A stretch of DNA of 64,000 bases from Candidatus Babeliales bacterium (GCA_031292305.1 JARLHJ010000046.1:1-64000); one strand, 5' to 3'. Positions 8,998 to 22,280 are shown, counted from the stretch's first letter. Numbers and translations: made by a program. Notes: a model not told the origin generated them from the sequence alone.

Positions 8998-10512
8998 TTA
9001 AAATTCAACTCCAAAATTTCCCCAAACCGCCCATTCCTCTAATGCATTTTTATTATTTGTAAATTCATATGACGCTGACAATCCAACATTTAAAGGTCTT
9101 TGATGAATTGTAAAATCATAAGCGACAGAACCATAGAATTTATTTGTTAATACTCTTGGATGTGCTGCTGATGAAAGATTTATATCTGTAAGTTGTATTG
9201 GCACAAATGTCGCATTTGAAACTACACTTGTACGTGGTTGATTAATAGTTGCATTACTTGCAGTTATTGGAATACAAACATTATTTAAATTTAAAATTCC
9301 GAATGTACCAAAAGGCGCTGCATTAGCTGTGTTTACAAGATTAACTGCGCATGGAGCTGAGCATCCATTAGCATTTAAACTTATTTTTTCACATTGTCTG
9401 TACCAAAGATTATAACCAGCTTCTAAATGCCAATTACATCTTTGAAAATGTAATGCTGTCCAAAAGTTAACAACATTTCTTGGAGTTACGTCTACTGTTT
9501 GAGTTAATGAGTTAATTAAAGGAAATGTTGTATCAGTAGTAGTTACGCCACGCATGAACCTTGACCAGTTACCATTATTTAAATCAAATGAACGTTTTTC
9601 TTTGCTTTTAAATAAGTAATACCAAGAAACATCACCCATCCAAACTAAAGAAGTGTTTTCACGTTCAATAAATTTACTTGCAAGATTTGTACCTGCACCA
9701 AGTCCCCAATGAGCTCTACCAATTAGTGGTTCAAATAAAAATCTAGCATTAGGTTTTTCTGCTATAGGAATTAATGTTTGTACATATAAACCTAAATGTC
9801 CAGTTCCTGCACAATTATAATAATTGTAACCAAATTTTAACTCAATATCATCCATTCCAGAATTTTCTAAATTACATGATGATATTTTGCCATAATTTAA
9901 TTGATTACCACCCAAATATTGCAGTGCTGTTGCAGCACCTGGAACAGTTCCTTTAACACCACCATCTGTAAGTTTTTCTACAGGATTCAAATTATGTTTT
10001 ACCGAATATGCAGCGAAATTTGCTTCAAACCAAGTTCCTGCAAAACGTTCAAAATCTTGATGGTATGTAAGATAACCACCAATCATAGATCTTTCTGGAT
10101 TCAAAGTTAAAGTAGATGAATATGATTCTCCTACTGGAGCCATAACTGTTAACCATAAAGAATCCACATCAGCTGGTCCAGTTTCAGCAATTGTAATAAC
10201 TTGCTTATTATTTGGTAAGAAGTACTCAGCAGCTCTTTGTTGACACTTTCTAGTCTTTTGAAAAACTATACCTTTACCAATATTAATTCTTTGATCATCT
10301 GCATTATTAGTAAATGGTCCATAATGTTTTCTATATTGATTATAATTATTTAAAGCCAAAAAGAACGCGACATCTTCAATCATTGCTCTAGGCTTAAAGA
10401 AAGTTTTACTTCCCTCATTAGTTCCAAAGCCAAGACCACATGTTGAATTTGCTGCAAATATCTGTACATTAAATATTGATAATAACAATAATAACGAAAT
10501 TTTTTTTCTCAT
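8998..10512 (-). CDS. Predicted outer-membrane beta-barrel protein, paralog of 37213-38571
   Basis: This 504-residue protein has a signal peptide (MRKKISLLLLLSIFNVQIFA) and alternating amphipathic strands. It ends in NFGVEF, the terminal Phe that is typical of outer-membrane barrels recognised by BamA. It shares several blocks with the barrel gene at 37213: RAMIEDVAFFLALNNY, FLFEPLIGRAHWG, NFWTALHFQ, EAGYNLWYRQ and KNALEEWA. No named porin family is recognised. A -35-like TTGACA lies about 60 bases upstream, and the ribosome-binding site is AGGAG. It probably forms a pore or surface structure; the substrate is unknown. Confidence 0.8.
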   Translation of the reverse strand: MRKKISLLLLLSIFNVQIFAANSTCGLGFGTNEGSKTFFKPRAMIEDVAFFLALNNYNQYRKHYGPFTNNADDQRINIGKGIVFQKTRKCQQRAAEYFLPNNKQVITIAETGPADVDSLWLTVMAPVGESYSSTLTLNPERSMIGGYLTYHQDFERFAGTWFEANFAAYSVKHNLNPVEKLTDGGVKGTVPGAATALQYLGGNQLNYGKISSCNLENSGMDDIELKFGYNYYNCAGTGHLGLYVQTLIPIAEKPNARFLFEPLIGRAHWGLGAGTNLASKFIERENTSLVWMGDVSWYYLFKSKEKRSFDLNNGNWSRFMRGVTTTDTTFPLINSLTQTVDVTPRNVVNFWTALHFQRCNWHLEAGYNLWYRQCEKISLNANGCSAPCAVNLVNTANAAPFGTFGILNLNNVCIPITASNATINQPRTSVVSNATFVPIQLTDINLSSAAHPRVLTNKFYGSVAYDFTIHQRPLNVGLSASYEFTNNKNALEEWAVWGNFGVEF

Positions 10513-10547
10513 TCTTTGCTCTCCTTCTCTTTTTTAAACACTTGTTT

Positions 10548-10579
10548 TAGAAATACTATTTTATTTATATCATTGTCAA
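10548..10579 (-). promoter_or_regulatory. Promoter of the outer-membrane barrel gene
   Basis: On the minus strand a perfect TTGACA (10574-10579) is followed, 15-18 bases on, by weak -10 candidates (TAGTAT or TATTTC). It lies in the gap between the CBS-domain gene and the barrel gene. Confidence 0.45.
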
Positions 10580-10591
10580 TTATTTTATTTT

Positions 10592-11887
10592 TTAATTATT
10601 TTCTAGTACTTTTTCTTTGAAAATTAAAACTTGCAATACTCTTTTTGGACTAGCTTTTTGAACTTGAAAACAATATTGTTTAAAATAAATCCTATCTCCC
10701 TTTTTCGGCAGATGCTGCAACTGTTGAGTTAGAAATCCACCCAAAGTAAATACATCTAGTATTGGAAAAGTAATATCTAAAACTTCACTCAGTTCCTCAA
10801 GGCTAACTATGGCATCAACTAGCCATTCATCTTCATTTAATAATTCAACTTTTTTTGATATTGATTCATATTCATCTGAAATGTCACCAACTATTTCTTC
10901 CAGTACATCTTCTAATGTTACCAACCCGCTAATTCCACCATATTCATTAAGCACCATAGCCATGTGCATATGTTGCTCTTTAAATTGTCTTAATAGCTGA
11001 TTAACTTTAAGTGATTCTGGTACAAATATTATCGGCCTTACAATATCTTTAATTTTTTTATCTTCGATACTATCTTGCAATAATAAGAAAAGGTCTTTCT
11101 GATAAATAATTCCTATCATATTTTCAGGATCATTTTGATAAACTGGCAATCTAGAATATTGATATTTTGAAAAAATCTTTAATGCATCTTGAATTGAACT
11201 TGAAACATCGATCTTTACAATATCATTATCAGGAATAATAATTTCTTTGACTGGCTTTCTTCCTAGTCTAAAAATATTTTGTAACATTTCAGTTTTATCT
11301 GAATCCATTAAACCTTTATCATCAATATATCTAATTAAAAATTGAATTTCTTCTTCAGATGCCTGGGTAGCAACAATTGGTTGTTTGCTAAATTTATGAA
11401 TAACAAAATCTGATAATTTAGTAAGAAATTGCACAAATGGATAAAATAAATAAAAGACTCCGTTTATAATCCATAATGTTGATTTAAATAGATGTTCCCC
11501 ATGAGAGCGTGCAATGTGTTTTGGTATAATTTCTCCAAAGATTAAAATGCATGTCGAAGCAATAAAAATACCTAAAGAAAAACCTAAGCCTTCTGATAAA
11601 TGTAATTTAGAAAATAGATTAGTCATAATTTGAGTAATTAATGCTGCACTTGTTGCATTCGATAAACTGCTTACAATTAAAATTGTAATAATTATTCTAT
11701 GGGGATGATTTTGTAAAGTTTCGAATAAAACTTTATATTTTGTGCCCGTGGATTTTGAAAGCTCTTCAAGCTTAAATAATCTTAGTGCAGTAATTGTAGT
11801 TTCTAAAAAAGAGAATAAAGCACAAATGCTTAAAGAAGCAATAAATCCCGCTAACTGTAAATAAAAGTTACTAGGAACTTCACTCAT
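10592..11887 (-). CDS. CNNM/CorB-HlyC family membrane protein with CBS pair
   Basis: This 431-residue inner-membrane protein has a DUF21/CNNM transmembrane part (about residues 10-180, with FLETTITALRLFKLEELSK and FGEIIPKHIARSHGE). A CBS-domain pair follows (about 200-330, with EIIIPDNDIVKIDVS and SRLPVYQNDPENMIGIIY), then a C-terminal CorC/HlyC domain (EDEWLVDAIVSLEELSEVLD, TLGGFLTQQLQHLPKKGD). Relatives take part in Mg2+ or Co2+ efflux and are often annotated as hemolysins, a name that says little. The length is normal for the family. The ribosome-binding site is AAAGGAT. Transport specificity cannot be read from the sequence. Confidence 0.88.
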   Translation of the reverse strand: MSEVPSNFYLQLAGFIASLSICALFSFLETTITALRLFKLEELSKSTGTKYKVLFETLQNHPHRIIITILIVSSLSNATSAALITQIMTNLFSKLHLSEGLGFSLGIFIASTCILIFGEIIPKHIARSHGEHLFKSTLWIINGVFYLFYPFVQFLTKLSDFVIHKFSKQPIVATQASEEEIQFLIRYIDDKGLMDSDKTEMLQNIFRLGRKPVKEIIIPDNDIVKIDVSSSIQDALKIFSKYQYSRLPVYQNDPENMIGIIYQKDLFLLLQDSIEDKKIKDIVRPIIFVPESLKVNQLLRQFKEQHMHMAMVLNEYGGISGLVTLEDVLEEIVGDISDEYESISKKVELLNEDEWLVDAIVSLEELSEVLDITFPILDVFTLGGFLTQQLQHLPKKGDRIYFKQYCFQVQKASPKRVLQVLIFKEKVLENN

Positions 11888-11914
11888 TATTCTTAATCCT
11901 TTTTTATGATTATT

Positions 11915-11955
11915 AAAATAGCTTAATTATTAAATAAATAATAATTAAGCTATTT
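11915..11955 (-). terminator. Hairpin after rpoD
   Basis: A 16-bp perfect stem (AAATAGCTTAATTATT with its complement) has an 8-base loop. It lies 30 bases beyond the rpoD stop. The following T-run is short, so termination is likely but not certain. Confidence 0.65.
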
Positions 11956-11984
11956 ATTAAATATATTAACTTTGAGAATATAAC

Positions 11985-14018
11985 TTATTCTTCATCCAAA
12001 TCAATATCTAAATTTAGATTAATATCAATTGTGTCTTCTTCTTCATCATTTTCACTTAAAATAATCCCAAATTCTTTTTCAAAGAAAGTTTTAAGCTTCT
12101 TACTTCTAGAAGGATGTCTTAATTTTTTAAGAGCCTTAACTTCAATTTGTCTAATACGTTCTCTTGTAACTGAAAAATCTTTGCCAACTTCTTCTAAAGT
12201 ATGCTCAGAAGCAACGTCAATTCCAAATCTCATTTTAAGTACTTTTTCCTCACGAGGAGTTAAAGTTTTTAAAGCTTCACGAACACGTTCTTTTAAATCA
12301 TTACTTGCAACAGTATCAGCTGGTGAAAACTCATTTTCATTTTCAATAAAATCTTTAATAAATGCGTCTTCTCCATCACCCACTGGAGTTTCTAAAGAAA
12401 TAGGTTCTTTTGAAATCTTGATAATATTTTTGATTTTTTTCTCATCAAGATTTAATTCTTTAGCAAGTTCAGCGTAACTTGGCTCGCGACCATGTGATTG
12501 TAAAAAGGTATGCTTAATTTTATTAATCTTATTAAGAGTTTCTACCATATGAACAGGAACACGAATTGTTCTTGATTGATCAGCAATCGCACGCGTAATA
12601 GCTTGTCGTATCCACCATGTTGCATATGTAGAAAATTTAAAGCCACGTTCGAATTCAAATTTTTCCACTGCTTTCATTAATCCAATATTACCTTCTTGGA
12701 TTAAATCTAAAAAGTGTAAACCACGATTAATATATTTTTTTGCAATATTCACTACTAATCTAAGATTTGCCTTAGCTAAGTTATCTTTTGCAATTTTATC
12801 TTTTCTTTGACCAGCTAATAATTGTTTAAAGTATTTATAAATGGTTTCTTTTTGAAGCCCCATTTCACTTTCTACATTTTTAATGATCTTATTACACATT
12901 CTAATGTTTTTATCAGCTTCTTCTATTTGCTCTTTAGATTCTACTTTGTTTTTTAATTTCTTAGCAATTTCAATTTCTGCTTCGTATTCTTCGATAGCTT
13001 GATATCTTTCAGCTATTTTTTCAATAGCTTTTTCTATTCTTTTTCCTAATTTACGAATGAATTTATTAGAATATCTTATTGAACAAATTACTTTAATAAC
13101 TTCTTCTTTATTCTTTTTGACGCGCTCTAACATTTCCTTTTTTTTAGCTTCACTATCTAGTTTGCCTCTATAGCTTTGATATATTTTAGATTCATTATCA
13201 ACTAGATCTTTAATTTTACTAATGGTCGCTAAAAATGCGACTCTTTCTTCATCAAATTTTGGAATGTTTTCTTCATCAAATTCTGAAAACTGAATTATTT
13301 CTTTTAATGCAATGCCATTTTTAGAAATTTTTTCTGCAAGTGAAATGAGTTCTTTAGAAACAAATGGAAAGTGGGCAACAGCATCTATCGATTCACGCTT
13401 ACCTTCCATTATCCTTTTTGCAATTTCTGTTTCTGTTTTTTTATTCAATAAAGGAATTTTTCCAATGTCCCTTAAGTAAGCCTTAACACCATCTGTTATT
13501 CCAGCTTCACCACGGATTACATCTTCAGCTTCTTCCTCTTCTTCTTCAAATTCACCTTCATGTAAATTTATAGAAGCTTCAATTTTAGTTTTTAATTCTA
13601 AACCAACTGGAAGCTCATCTTCATGATCTTGAAATTTTTTGGAAACTTCAATTTCATCTTGCATTAAGAGTTCTATATGTTCTTTTTCTAAAGTTTTAAG
13701 TAGGTCGTTTGTTTCAATTTCTGTTAAATGGTGTTTTTCACCAAATTCAATTACTTCTTCATAAGCTAGTAATCCGTGCTTTTTACCTTTTTCTAATAAG
13801 GCTTCAATCAATTCAGATTTAGATTCAATGATCTCTTTAGATCCTTTGGACGCATCATCTGTCTTTTTTATCTTTTTCTTATCAAGTGCAACTTTAGCAA
13901 TACTTGGCTTTACTTTAATATCTTTTTCTTTCTTATCAGGCTTTGCCTTAGAAATAGGCTCTGCAACTTTTTTAGCTGCTGGTGCTTTTTTAATAATTTT
14001 TTCAGTCTTTTTAACCAT
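11985..14018 (-). CDS. rpoD: Primary sigma factor of RNA polymerase
   Basis: This is the housekeeping sigma-70. A charged Lys/Glu-rich N-terminus comes first, then region 1.2 ([16 protein letters not shown]), a non-conserved insert, region 2 ([50 protein letters not shown]), region 3 ([13 protein letters not shown]) and region 4 ([32 protein letters not shown]). Two ATGs are possible. The one at 14018 has GGAG six bases upstream, while the one at 14030 has no Shine-Dalgarno sequence, so 14018 is preferred and gives 677 residues. It overlaps the end of dnaG, the classical dnaG-rpoD arrangement, which suggests translational coupling. The acidic C-terminal tail after region 4 is unusually long. 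Confidence 0.95.
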   Translation of the reverse strand: MVKKTEKIIKKAPAAKKVAEPISKAKPDKKEKDIKVKPSIAKVALDKKKIKKTDDASKGSKEIIESKSELIEALLEKGKKHGLLAYEEVIEFGEKHHLTEIETNDLLKTLEKEHIELLMQDEIEVSKKFQDHEDELPVGLELKTKIEASINLHEGEFEEEEEEAEDVIRGEAGITDGVKAYLRDIGKIPLLNKKTETEIAKRIMEGKRESIDAVAHFPFVSKELISLAEKISKNGIALKEIIQFSEFDEENIPKFDEERVAFLATISKIKDLVDNESKIYQSYRGKLDSEAKKKEMLERVKKNKEEVIKVICSIRYSNKFIRKLGKRIEKAIEKIAERYQAIEEYEAEIEIAKKLKNKVESKEQIEEADKNIRMCNKIIKNVESEMGLQKETIYKYFKQLLAGQRKDKIAKDNLAKANLRLVVNIAKKYINRGLHFLDLIQEGNIGLMKAVEKFEFERGFKFSTYATWWIRQAITRAIADQSRTIRVPVHMVETLNKINKIKHTFLQSHGREPSYAELAKELNLDEKKIKNIIKISKEPISLETPVGDGEDAFIKDFIENENEFSPADTVASNDLKERVREALKTLTPREEKVLKMRFGIDVASEHTLEEVGKDFSVTRERIRQIEVKALKKLRHPSRSKKLKTFFEKEFGIILSENDEEEDTIDINLNLDIDLDEE

Positions 14019-15810
14019 TTTTTTCTCCATTTAATAATTTCTTTTTAAGCTCTTGGAAATTATTAAGTAAAACTTTAATATTTTCTATATCTGAATTCTT
14101 TTGAGCTTGCTCAATTTGCAACTTTATTGAATAAGCAATACGTTTCCAATTTTTTTTCTGAAATTGAAGCAACAAGTTCTTAAAATTATTAGAACGTTCT
14201 TGTTTGTGTTCAAATAACAATTTGCTTACAAACTGTCTCTTATCTTCATCTAATTGCTTAATAAAATTGTTAAAATCTAAAACATGCCCCGCCTGCCCCG
14301 AACTTGTCGAGGGGTTTTTTAAATCTATTAAAGCATACAAAATTTCTTTAGCTGGCGAACTAAAATAATCAACTAAATAAAAATTATCAGGAGTTAACAA
14401 ATCAAAATTATGCATAATCTCTGTAATTAATTTTTTTTCGATTTCTGAAACATCTACATCCGCCTGATACTCTTCATCTTCAATATTTTCTTTATCTTGC
14501 TTTTCTTTATTTTGCCAAGATAATTTTTTTGACTCTAGCATAGACTCTTTTTTTAAAGATTCTACCGGTATATTTAACTTAGATGATACTTCCTGTAATA
14601 ATATATCCCGCTTTAATGAATCATCTATATTTCGAATTATATCAATTATTTTCTTAACCGTCCAAATTTTTTCTTGTAATGACTTGTTGTAAAAATTACT
14701 ACTTGAACTTTCTATAAAGAAAGAATATATATCCTGTGCTGAATTAATCAAACCACCTAAATCACCACCATTTAGTAAAAAAGAGGCTGGATCATCTTTG
14801 TCTGGCAAACTTACTACTCGTAAATCTAAATTAAATCCCCAACACATTTCAGTTAAACGCAACATAGCATTCCTACCTGCATTATCACCATCATACAATA
14901 CGTATATTTCTTTTGTAAATCTACTTAAAATTTTAAGATGCTCAGTGGTGCAAGAGGTCCCTAAAACTGCTATGGTATTATTATAATTATTTTGAGACAT
15001 TATAATACAATCAACATAACCTTCGACCAAGTAAACTCTTCCCGATTCTTGAATCGCTTTTTTTGCTAAATCTAATCCAAATAAAAGAGATCCCTTATCG
15101 AAGAATTCATTTTCATGCGAGTTATAATATTTTGCGCGTTCATCATTCTCTTTAAAAATTCTACCACCAAACCCACAAAATCTACCCATAAGGTCACGTA
15201 TTGGAAACATTATGCGTTCTTCAAAAGGAGAATATAATGTATTTCTACCTTCAGCTATAATATTGGCTTTTATCAAATCATGTGCTAAAAAACCGTGCTT
15301 TGAAATGGTGTTTAGTAAGTTTTTTAAAGATAAATGACCACCTGGGAAATAACCCATTAAATATTTATTTATACTATTTTGTTCAAACCCTCTGTCTTTT
15401 ACATAATCAAAAGCTACTTTATTATTATTTAAATTATCATGACACCATTGTGCAACTAATGAACATAAAATAAAGTATCGCTTCTTTTCTTCTTCAGATT
15501 TTTGGGCAACTTCAAAATCTTTTGTAACATCTGTTGGAACTTTTAGATTATATCTTTCTACCAAAAATTTAGCAGCTTCAAACTGAGAACAATTTTCTAT
15601 TTTGGATAAAAAACCAACAACATCTCCGGTTGCATGGCAACCGAAACAATAAAAAATGTCTTTGTGTGGGCTTACGCTAAACGAAGCCGTTTTTTCAGAA
15701 TGGAATGGACAATTACCTTTAAAATAATGGCCAGATTGTTTTAAAGTTGTATATTCGCTAACAACATCTAGTATGGGCAGCTGAGTTCTTATAAAATTAA
15801 AAAGATCCAT
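14011..15810 (-). CDS. dnaG: DNA primase
   Basis: DnaG makes RNA primers at the replication fork. The 599-residue protein has an N-terminal zinc-binding domain with ligands Cys34, His37, Cys55 and Cys58. A catalytic core ([11 protein letters not shown]) and the TOPRIM motifs [11 protein letters not shown] and [10 protein letters not shown] follow, then a helicase-binding C-terminal part. A short GC-rich palindrome inserted in frame near 14285-14314 adds the peptide [12 protein letters not shown] to the C-terminal region; it is a likely repeat insertion between conserved domains. The gene overlaps lgt upstream by 14 bases and rpoD downstream, so the three are probably one transcript. Confidence 0.96.
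   Translation of the reverse strand: MDLFNFIRTQLPILDVVSEYTTLKQSGHYFKGNCPFHSEKTASFSVSPHKDIFYCFGCHATGDVVGFLSKIENCSQFEAAKFLVERYNLKVPTDVTKDFEVAQKSEEEKKRYFILCSLVAQWCHDNLNNNKVAFDYVKDRGFEQNSINKYLMGYFPGGHLSLKNLLNTISKHGFLAHDLIKANIIAEGRNTLYSPFEERIMFPIRDLMGRFCGFGGRIFKENDERAKYYNSHENEFFDKGSLLFGLDLAKKAIQESGRVYLVEGYVDCIIMSQNNYNNTIAVLGTSCTTEHLKILSRFTKEIYVLYDGDNAGRNAMLRLTEMCWGFNLDLRVVSLPDKDDPASFLLNGGDLGGLINSAQDIYSFFIESSSSNFYNKSLQEKIWTVKKIIDIIRNIDDSLKRDILLQEVSSKLNIPVESLKKESMLESKKLSWQNKEKQDKENIEDEEYQADVDVSEIEKKLITEIMHNFDLLTPDNFYLVDYFSSPAKEILYALIDLKNPSTSSGQAGHVLDFNNFIKQLDEDKRQFVSKLLFEHKQERSNNFKNLLLQFQKKNWKRIAYSIKLQIEQAQKNSDIENIKVLLNNFQELKKKLLNGEKNG
14285..14314. repeat. GC-rich palindromic repeat inside dnaG
   Basis: The bases CCCCGAACTTGTCGAGGGG, with a CCCCGCCTG flank, form a small imperfect hairpin. 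They are far richer in G+C than anything around them and encode PSTSSGQAG in frame. Related palindromes lie near 55870 and 59839. From memory, elements of the type CCCTTCGACAAGCTCAGGG are scattered in many bacterial genomes; this was not checked. Confidence 0.6.
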
Positions 15811-16603
15811 AATTATATTTCGATGACTTAGTAAAAGTAATTGTAATAAACCAAATGAAAGCTGCGGTAAAAATTAAAACTGAAATCCATTGATGCATAG
15901 AAAACATACTTAAAGCTTTTGAGCTAAAAAATTCTTGATCTGATCTTAAAAAATCAACAAAAAACCTTTCTACAGTGGCTAGCATTAAATATATGCAAGT
16001 TAATTGGCCAGGTACTTTAAATGTATTTTTAAATACAAAATACATTAGACAAAAAATTAATAATAAGCATAAACTACTATATAATTGAGTCGGATGAATA
16101 CTAATAAATTTAAAACTATGAGGTATTAAAACATCTGGATGAGTATAAGTAACACCCCAAAATTTATCTGTGGCAATTCCATGGCAACATCCGGCTAGAA
16201 AACATCCAATACGTGCAATTGAATGCAATAAAGGTACATAAATAGCTATTACATCTAAAAATTGTAATGTATTTACTTTAAGACTTCTTAAATACAAGAT
16301 CACAAAAATTAATAATGCAATCAAACTACCCAAAAATGAGTATCCAGCTTGCCAGAATTTAAATATATCAAACACGCTTTCAAAAGATGAATAATCTTCA
16401 ACTAAATAAAGCAATCTACCTCCAGCTATCCCAACCATTACTCCCCAGAATAAAAAATTACTAAATTTATCTTTGGGAAATAAAAGTTCAAAGTTTTTAT
16501 CACGTTCAATTAAATATGAAAAAACTAAAATACCAAGAAAAATAGAAAGCCCATAACAATTTAAATATAAAGGCCCGTATATATGACAAATATATGGATA
16601 CAA
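15797..16603 (-). CDS. lgt: Prolipoprotein diacylglyceryl transferase
   Basis: Lgt moves a diacylglyceryl group from phosphatidylglycerol to the lipobox Cys of prelipoproteins in the inner membrane. The 268-residue protein has about seven membrane segments. Family marks visible are YGPLYLNCYGLSIFLG at the N-terminus, AGGRLLY, HSIARIGCFLAGCCHG (the Lgt signature region) and HPTQLYSSL. The start is a TTG preceded by AAAGGG at normal spacing; an in-frame stop just upstream rules out a longer protein. Lipobox proteins in the window (for example 55244-55765) are likely substrates. It overlaps dnaG. Confidence 0.92.
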   Translation of the reverse strand: MYPYICHIYGPLYLNCYGLSIFLGILVFSYLIERDKNFELLFPKDKFSNFLFWGVMVGIAGGRLLYLVEDYSSFESVFDIFKFWQAGYSFLGSLIALLIFVILYLRSLKVNTLQFLDVIAIYVPLLHSIARIGCFLAGCCHGIATDKFWGVTYTHPDVLIPHSFKFISIHPTQLYSSLCLLLIFCLMYFVFKNTFKVPGQLTCIYLMLATVERFFVDFLRSDQEFFSSKALSMFSMHQWISVLIFTAAFIWFITITFTKSSKYNYGSF

Positions 16604-16688
16604 GTTCCTGCCCTTTTAGTTTAAATTTTAGTCATTATTAATACTACCAAAAGTTTAAATTATAAATAGTGGGATATTGTTTTTAAAT

Positions 16689-16724
16689 AAAAAAAGTCCC
16701 CCGAGATATCTCGGGGGACTTTTA
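16689..16724 (-). terminator. Terminator of the 616-residue collagen-like gene
   Basis: The perfect palindrome AAAGTCCCCCGAGA/TCTCGGGGGACTTT has a 4-base loop and A/T-runs on both sides. It lies about 20 bases after the stop at 16745. Confidence 0.92.
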
Positions 16725-16744
16725 AATTATTCAATTAAGCGAAC

Positions 16745-18595
16745 TTAATATAATAATATTGAACCATTTACAGAAATGTTCACACCTGAGTTAGCAGGAT
16801 TATTAGACACAATGTCAATTCTTACATCAACAGAACTACCAAATGGTATTAAAATTGCCTGCTGAGCCGGGTTTGTTGTTCTAAGATATGACGGAGGTAC
16901 AACTCCAGCTTGAGTAGGATTAATATTAACCACTAACTGTTGAGCTGGACCCGAAGTAGTTAAAAATGTTGCTGTAGCACTGGTCGGCAATACAGGAAGA
17001 GCAGCAGGACCCGGCAGTGCAAAATCTCCAACAAAGGCATAAAAATTGGTAGCAATGCGATTAGGCGTAATAATCCAATTAACTTGAGTCGGAGTGGTAT
17101 CTGGTTGCAATCCATTGTTTAAATTACATTGTCCAGCAGGATTGCTAGGTGAGTTATTAGTAATCCCAATAGAAGGATTATTCAACATGTTACCTAGATA
17201 AACACTAGCATTTCCTTGACCATCTAATGTTAAAGTACCCGAGTAAAATAATAATGATCCTGAACCATTATTAATTTTAGGACATGGAGCTGAATTGGCT
17301 AATACAACACTAGCGCCCGCATTACCAGTCGGCAATGAATCATATGAAGCGAATGTTGTGACATTAGCTCCATCTAAAGTCAATGTATTTGTAACAATAA
17401 ATCCGCTTAAATTAAGAGTAACTGTTCCTGTTGAAGTAGCTGTTGCAGTAAATGGAACACTTGAACCGCCACCGGTTGCCTGAAATATTGCCGGTGTAGT
17501 ATTGCTGTTACTATTAATAATTACATTACCAGCTGATTGGAATATAACTGAATCTACAAAAGCAGTAATGCCGCTTAATGTAATGCCATTTTGAAATACA
17601 CTATTTTTTATAGTTATTTGATTACCAGCTGCAAATCCTGTAACGATTGTATTTCCAACTGTAAATACACAATTTTCTATACTTATTTGTCCAGCAGATG
17701 AAGTAACGGTAGCAAAATCCAAAGTATTATTTCCAGATAAATTTAGATTTGAAAAACCGGAAACAAATATTGTTGGACCTGTCCATGTTGGACTTAGTGT
17801 AATATTTCCACTTAATTGGGCACTATTATTATTAACACCTGTTAGAATTACATTTGGTTTTAAAACTATAGCTTCAGCAAATACTCCATTTCCAACATGT
17901 ATAGTCCATATACCTGCTGCTGGATCAACAATTGCCATTGCTGCACTAATGGTTGCAAAAGGATTACAAAATGTGCCGGTACCTGTTGTATCATCACCTA
18001 ATACGTCTACCCATAAATCTACATTATAAGCTTGGCATGGCCCTGTTGCGCCTGTATTACCTGTATTACCCGTAGCTCCATCAGCACCGCTCGCTCCTGT
18101 AACACCATCAGCGCCTGTTGCGCCATCAGCACCAGTCGCACCCGGGGCACCTGGAGCGCCTGTTGCACCAGTAGGGCCTTGTTGACTTTTAGCTACGCAT
18201 TGCCCATTAATACATATATATCCGGATGGACACTGAATAGATTTACTGCAACTTACTCTACCACCTGTGCTACCTGTTGGACAATGACAAGTTCCTGTAG
18301 CACCCTTTGGACCTCTAGGGCCTGTTGCGCCTGTAGCGCCAGTTGCTGCACATCCATTTTGAAATTTATTAGCTAATGATTGAGTGTATATATCTCTGGT
18401 GTTGCTTAAAGTTACTCTTGATTTTTCATTTGAAGCGACATGAGGTTGTATCTTTTTTCTATTTTTTAATTTTTGTAATGTTTCAGTTAATTTTGTTAAT
18501 CTTAATTTTTGTTTATTTAAATCCTCACCGGTAATTGAACTATAATTAAATAATAAAACTAATATTAGACTAAGGCTTTGAATTTGATTTCTCAT
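16745..18595 (-). CDS. Secreted collagen-like protein with beta-helix-type C-terminal region
   Basis: This 616-residue protein has a signal peptide ([20 protein letters not shown]) and a short coiled stretch. The motif [12 protein letters not shown] comes next, then a first Gly-X-Y block ([16 protein letters not shown]) and a Cys-rich knob with [13 protein letters not shown] second Gly-X-Y block (about residues 138-190, [19 protein letters not shown]) precedes a long region starting [19 protein letters not shown] that resembles right-handed beta-helix proteins. It is likely a trimeric surface fibre with a carbohydrate- or host-binding head. Unlike its two relatives in the window it lacks the S74 chaperone domain. 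It has the GGGTAA leader. Confidence 0.85.
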   Translation of the reverse strand: MRNQIQSLSLILVLLFNYSSITGEDLNKQKLRLTKLTETLQKLKNRKKIQPHVASNEKSRVTLSNTRDIYTQSLANKFQNGCAATGATGATGPRGPKGATGTCHCPTGSTGGRVSCSKSIQCPSGYICINGQCVAKSQQGPTGATGAPGAPGATGADGATGADGVTGASGADGATGNTGNTGATGPCQAYNVDLWVDVLGDDTTGTGTFCNPFATISAAMAIVDPAAGIWTIHVGNGVFAEAIVLKPNVILTGVNNNSAQLSGNITLSPTWTGPTIFVSGFSNLNLSGNNTLDFATVTSSAGQISIENCVFTVGNTIVTGFAAGNQITIKNSVFQNGITLSGITAFVDSVIFQSAGNVIINSNSNTTPAIFQATGGGSSVPFTATATSTGTVTLNLSGFIVTNTLTLDGANVTTFASYDSLPTGNAGASVVLANSAPCPKINNGSGSLLFYSGTLTLDGQGNASVYLGNMLNNPSIGITNNSPSNPAGQCNLNNGLQPDTTPTQVNWIITPNRIATNFYAFVGDFALPGPAALPVLPTSATATFLTTSGPAQQLVVNINPTQAGVVPPSYLRTTNPAQQAILIPFGSSVDVRIDIVSNNPANSGVNISVNGSILLY

Positions 18596-18660
18596 TTTTA
18601 CCCTTTTTTTTTGAAATTTTTAACTTTTAATAAAAATAGCTAGAAAGAGAAAAAAAAAAC
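18596..18660 (-). promoter_or_regulatory. Leader of the 616-residue collagen-like gene
   Basis: Read on the minus strand, a long T-run is followed by CTCTTTCTAGCTATTTTTAT, an AT-rich spacer, an A-run and GGGTAAAAATG. The same layout with few changes precedes the 872-residue gene (21355-21412). The conserved block is the likely promoter, though no standard -35/-10 pair is clear. Confidence 0.5.
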
Positions 18661-18670
18661 AAGGGAAAGC

Positions 18671-18707
18671 AAAAAGCTCCGAGTTTTTTAATTCTCGAAG
18701 CTTTTTT
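18671..18707 (-). terminator. Terminator of the 872-residue collagen-like gene
   Basis: The stem AAAAGCTCCGAG/CTCGAAGCTTTT has one mismatch, with T-runs. It is almost identical to the hairpin at 21430-21462. Confidence 0.85.
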
Positions 18708-18735
18708 AAATTAATAATCAATTATTAATTAAATA

Positions 18736-21412
<2,677 letters not shown>

Positions 21413-21429
21413 AACAATAGAAAACAAAA

Positions 21430-21462
21430 AGCTCCGAGATTTTTTAATTCTCGAAGCTTTTT
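21430..21462 (-). terminator. Terminator of the SlyD-like gene
   Basis: The stem AAAAGCTCCGAG/CTCGAAGCTTTT and its flanks nearly copy the hairpin at 18671-18707. It lies about 20 bases after the stop at 21480. Confidence 0.85.
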
Positions 21463-21479
21463 TAAATTTAATAACAATT

Positions 21480-21899
21480 TTAAACTATTGAAACTATTTC
21501 AATTTCAAAAATTAGATCTTGTCCAGATAAGGGATGATTGCCATCTAAAATAGCAGCCTCATCAGTAACTTCACGTACCCACCAATGTCTGCCTTCTTGG
21601 CCAGAATCGGTAAGGACATTTCCTACCTTTATATCTTGAGGAACTTTATCACGAGGTATTTTTATAAGTAATTCAGGATTATAATCACCATAAGCATTAA
21701 TAAAAGGAATATTAACAGTTCTTTTATCTTGTAATTTCATACCAATTACAGCGTCACTCATGCCTTTAATAATGTCAGGACTTCCTACTGTAAACTTAAA
21801 CGACCCTATATCTTTGGTTGAATCAAAGATTGTTCCATCTTTTAATTTTCCTGTATATAAAATCTCAATTTCATCGCCAATGTTTACAATATTCTTCAT
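21480..21899 (-). CDS. FKBP-type peptidyl-prolyl isomerase, SlyD-like
   Basis: This 139-residue cytosolic isomerase catalyses cis-trans turning of Xaa-Pro bonds during protein folding. The FKBP core is split by the insert-in-flap domain typical of SlyD: VNIGDEIEILYTGKLKDGTIFDST at the N-terminus, GMKLQDKRTVNIPFINAYGDYN leading into the flap, and DGNHPLSGQDLIFEIEI at the C-terminus. The His-rich metal-binding tail of E. coli SlyD is absent. No signal peptide is seen. The next gene upstream, an RRM protein, ends 18 bases away, so the two may share a transcript. Confidence 0.88.
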   Translation of the reverse strand: MKNIVNIGDEIEILYTGKLKDGTIFDSTKDIGSFKFTVGSPDIIKGMSDAVIGMKLQDKRTVNIPFINAYGDYNPELLIKIPRDKVPQDIKVGNVLTDSGQEGRHWWVREVTDEAAILDGNHPLSGQDLIFEIEIVSIV

Positions 21900-21917
21900 T
21901 TAAAATTCCAAAAAAAA

Positions 21918-22280
21918 TTAGTAACGATTTCTTCTTTCACCACTATTATCATTATTTCCAAAACGGAAATTACTATTGCTTCTAGATTCGCCTGAATGTG
22001 GGCGAGCATCTCTTGCAGGACGCATTGAATCATCTTTAGGGCGTGCAAGATCAACTTTAATAGATCTGCCTTCAACTTGTGATCCATTTAAACCTGTAAC
22101 AGATGCGTTCGCTTCATCATCTGTAGACATTTCAACAAATCCAAATCCTTTTGAACGACCGTCAAAAGCATCTGTAACTATTTTTACAGAATCAACATTT
22201 CCAAATTTAGCAAAAAGTTCTCTTAAAGAAGTTTCATTTAATGAGAATGGTAAGTTACCAACAAAAAGCTTAGTTGACAT
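21918..22280 (-). CDS. Small RNA-binding protein with one RRM domain
   Basis: This 120-residue protein has a single RNA-recognition motif filling residues 3-80. RNP2 is KLFVGNLPF and RNP1 is KGFGFVEM, with the expected aromatic residues. A short Arg/Ser/Asn-rich tail ends in ERRNRY. Single-RRM proteins of this shape occur in cyanobacteria and several other bacteria and bind single-stranded RNA, sometimes under cold or stress. The gene has its own upstream region of about 90 bases after mnmG and stands just before the SlyD-like gene. The RNA target is unknown. Confidence 0.88.
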   Translation of the reverse strand: MSTKLFVGNLPFSLNETSLRELFAKFGNVDSVKIVTDAFDGRSKGFGFVEMSTDDEANASVTGLNGSQVEGRSIKVDLARPKDDSMRPARDARPHSGESRSNSNFRFGNNDNSGERRNRY

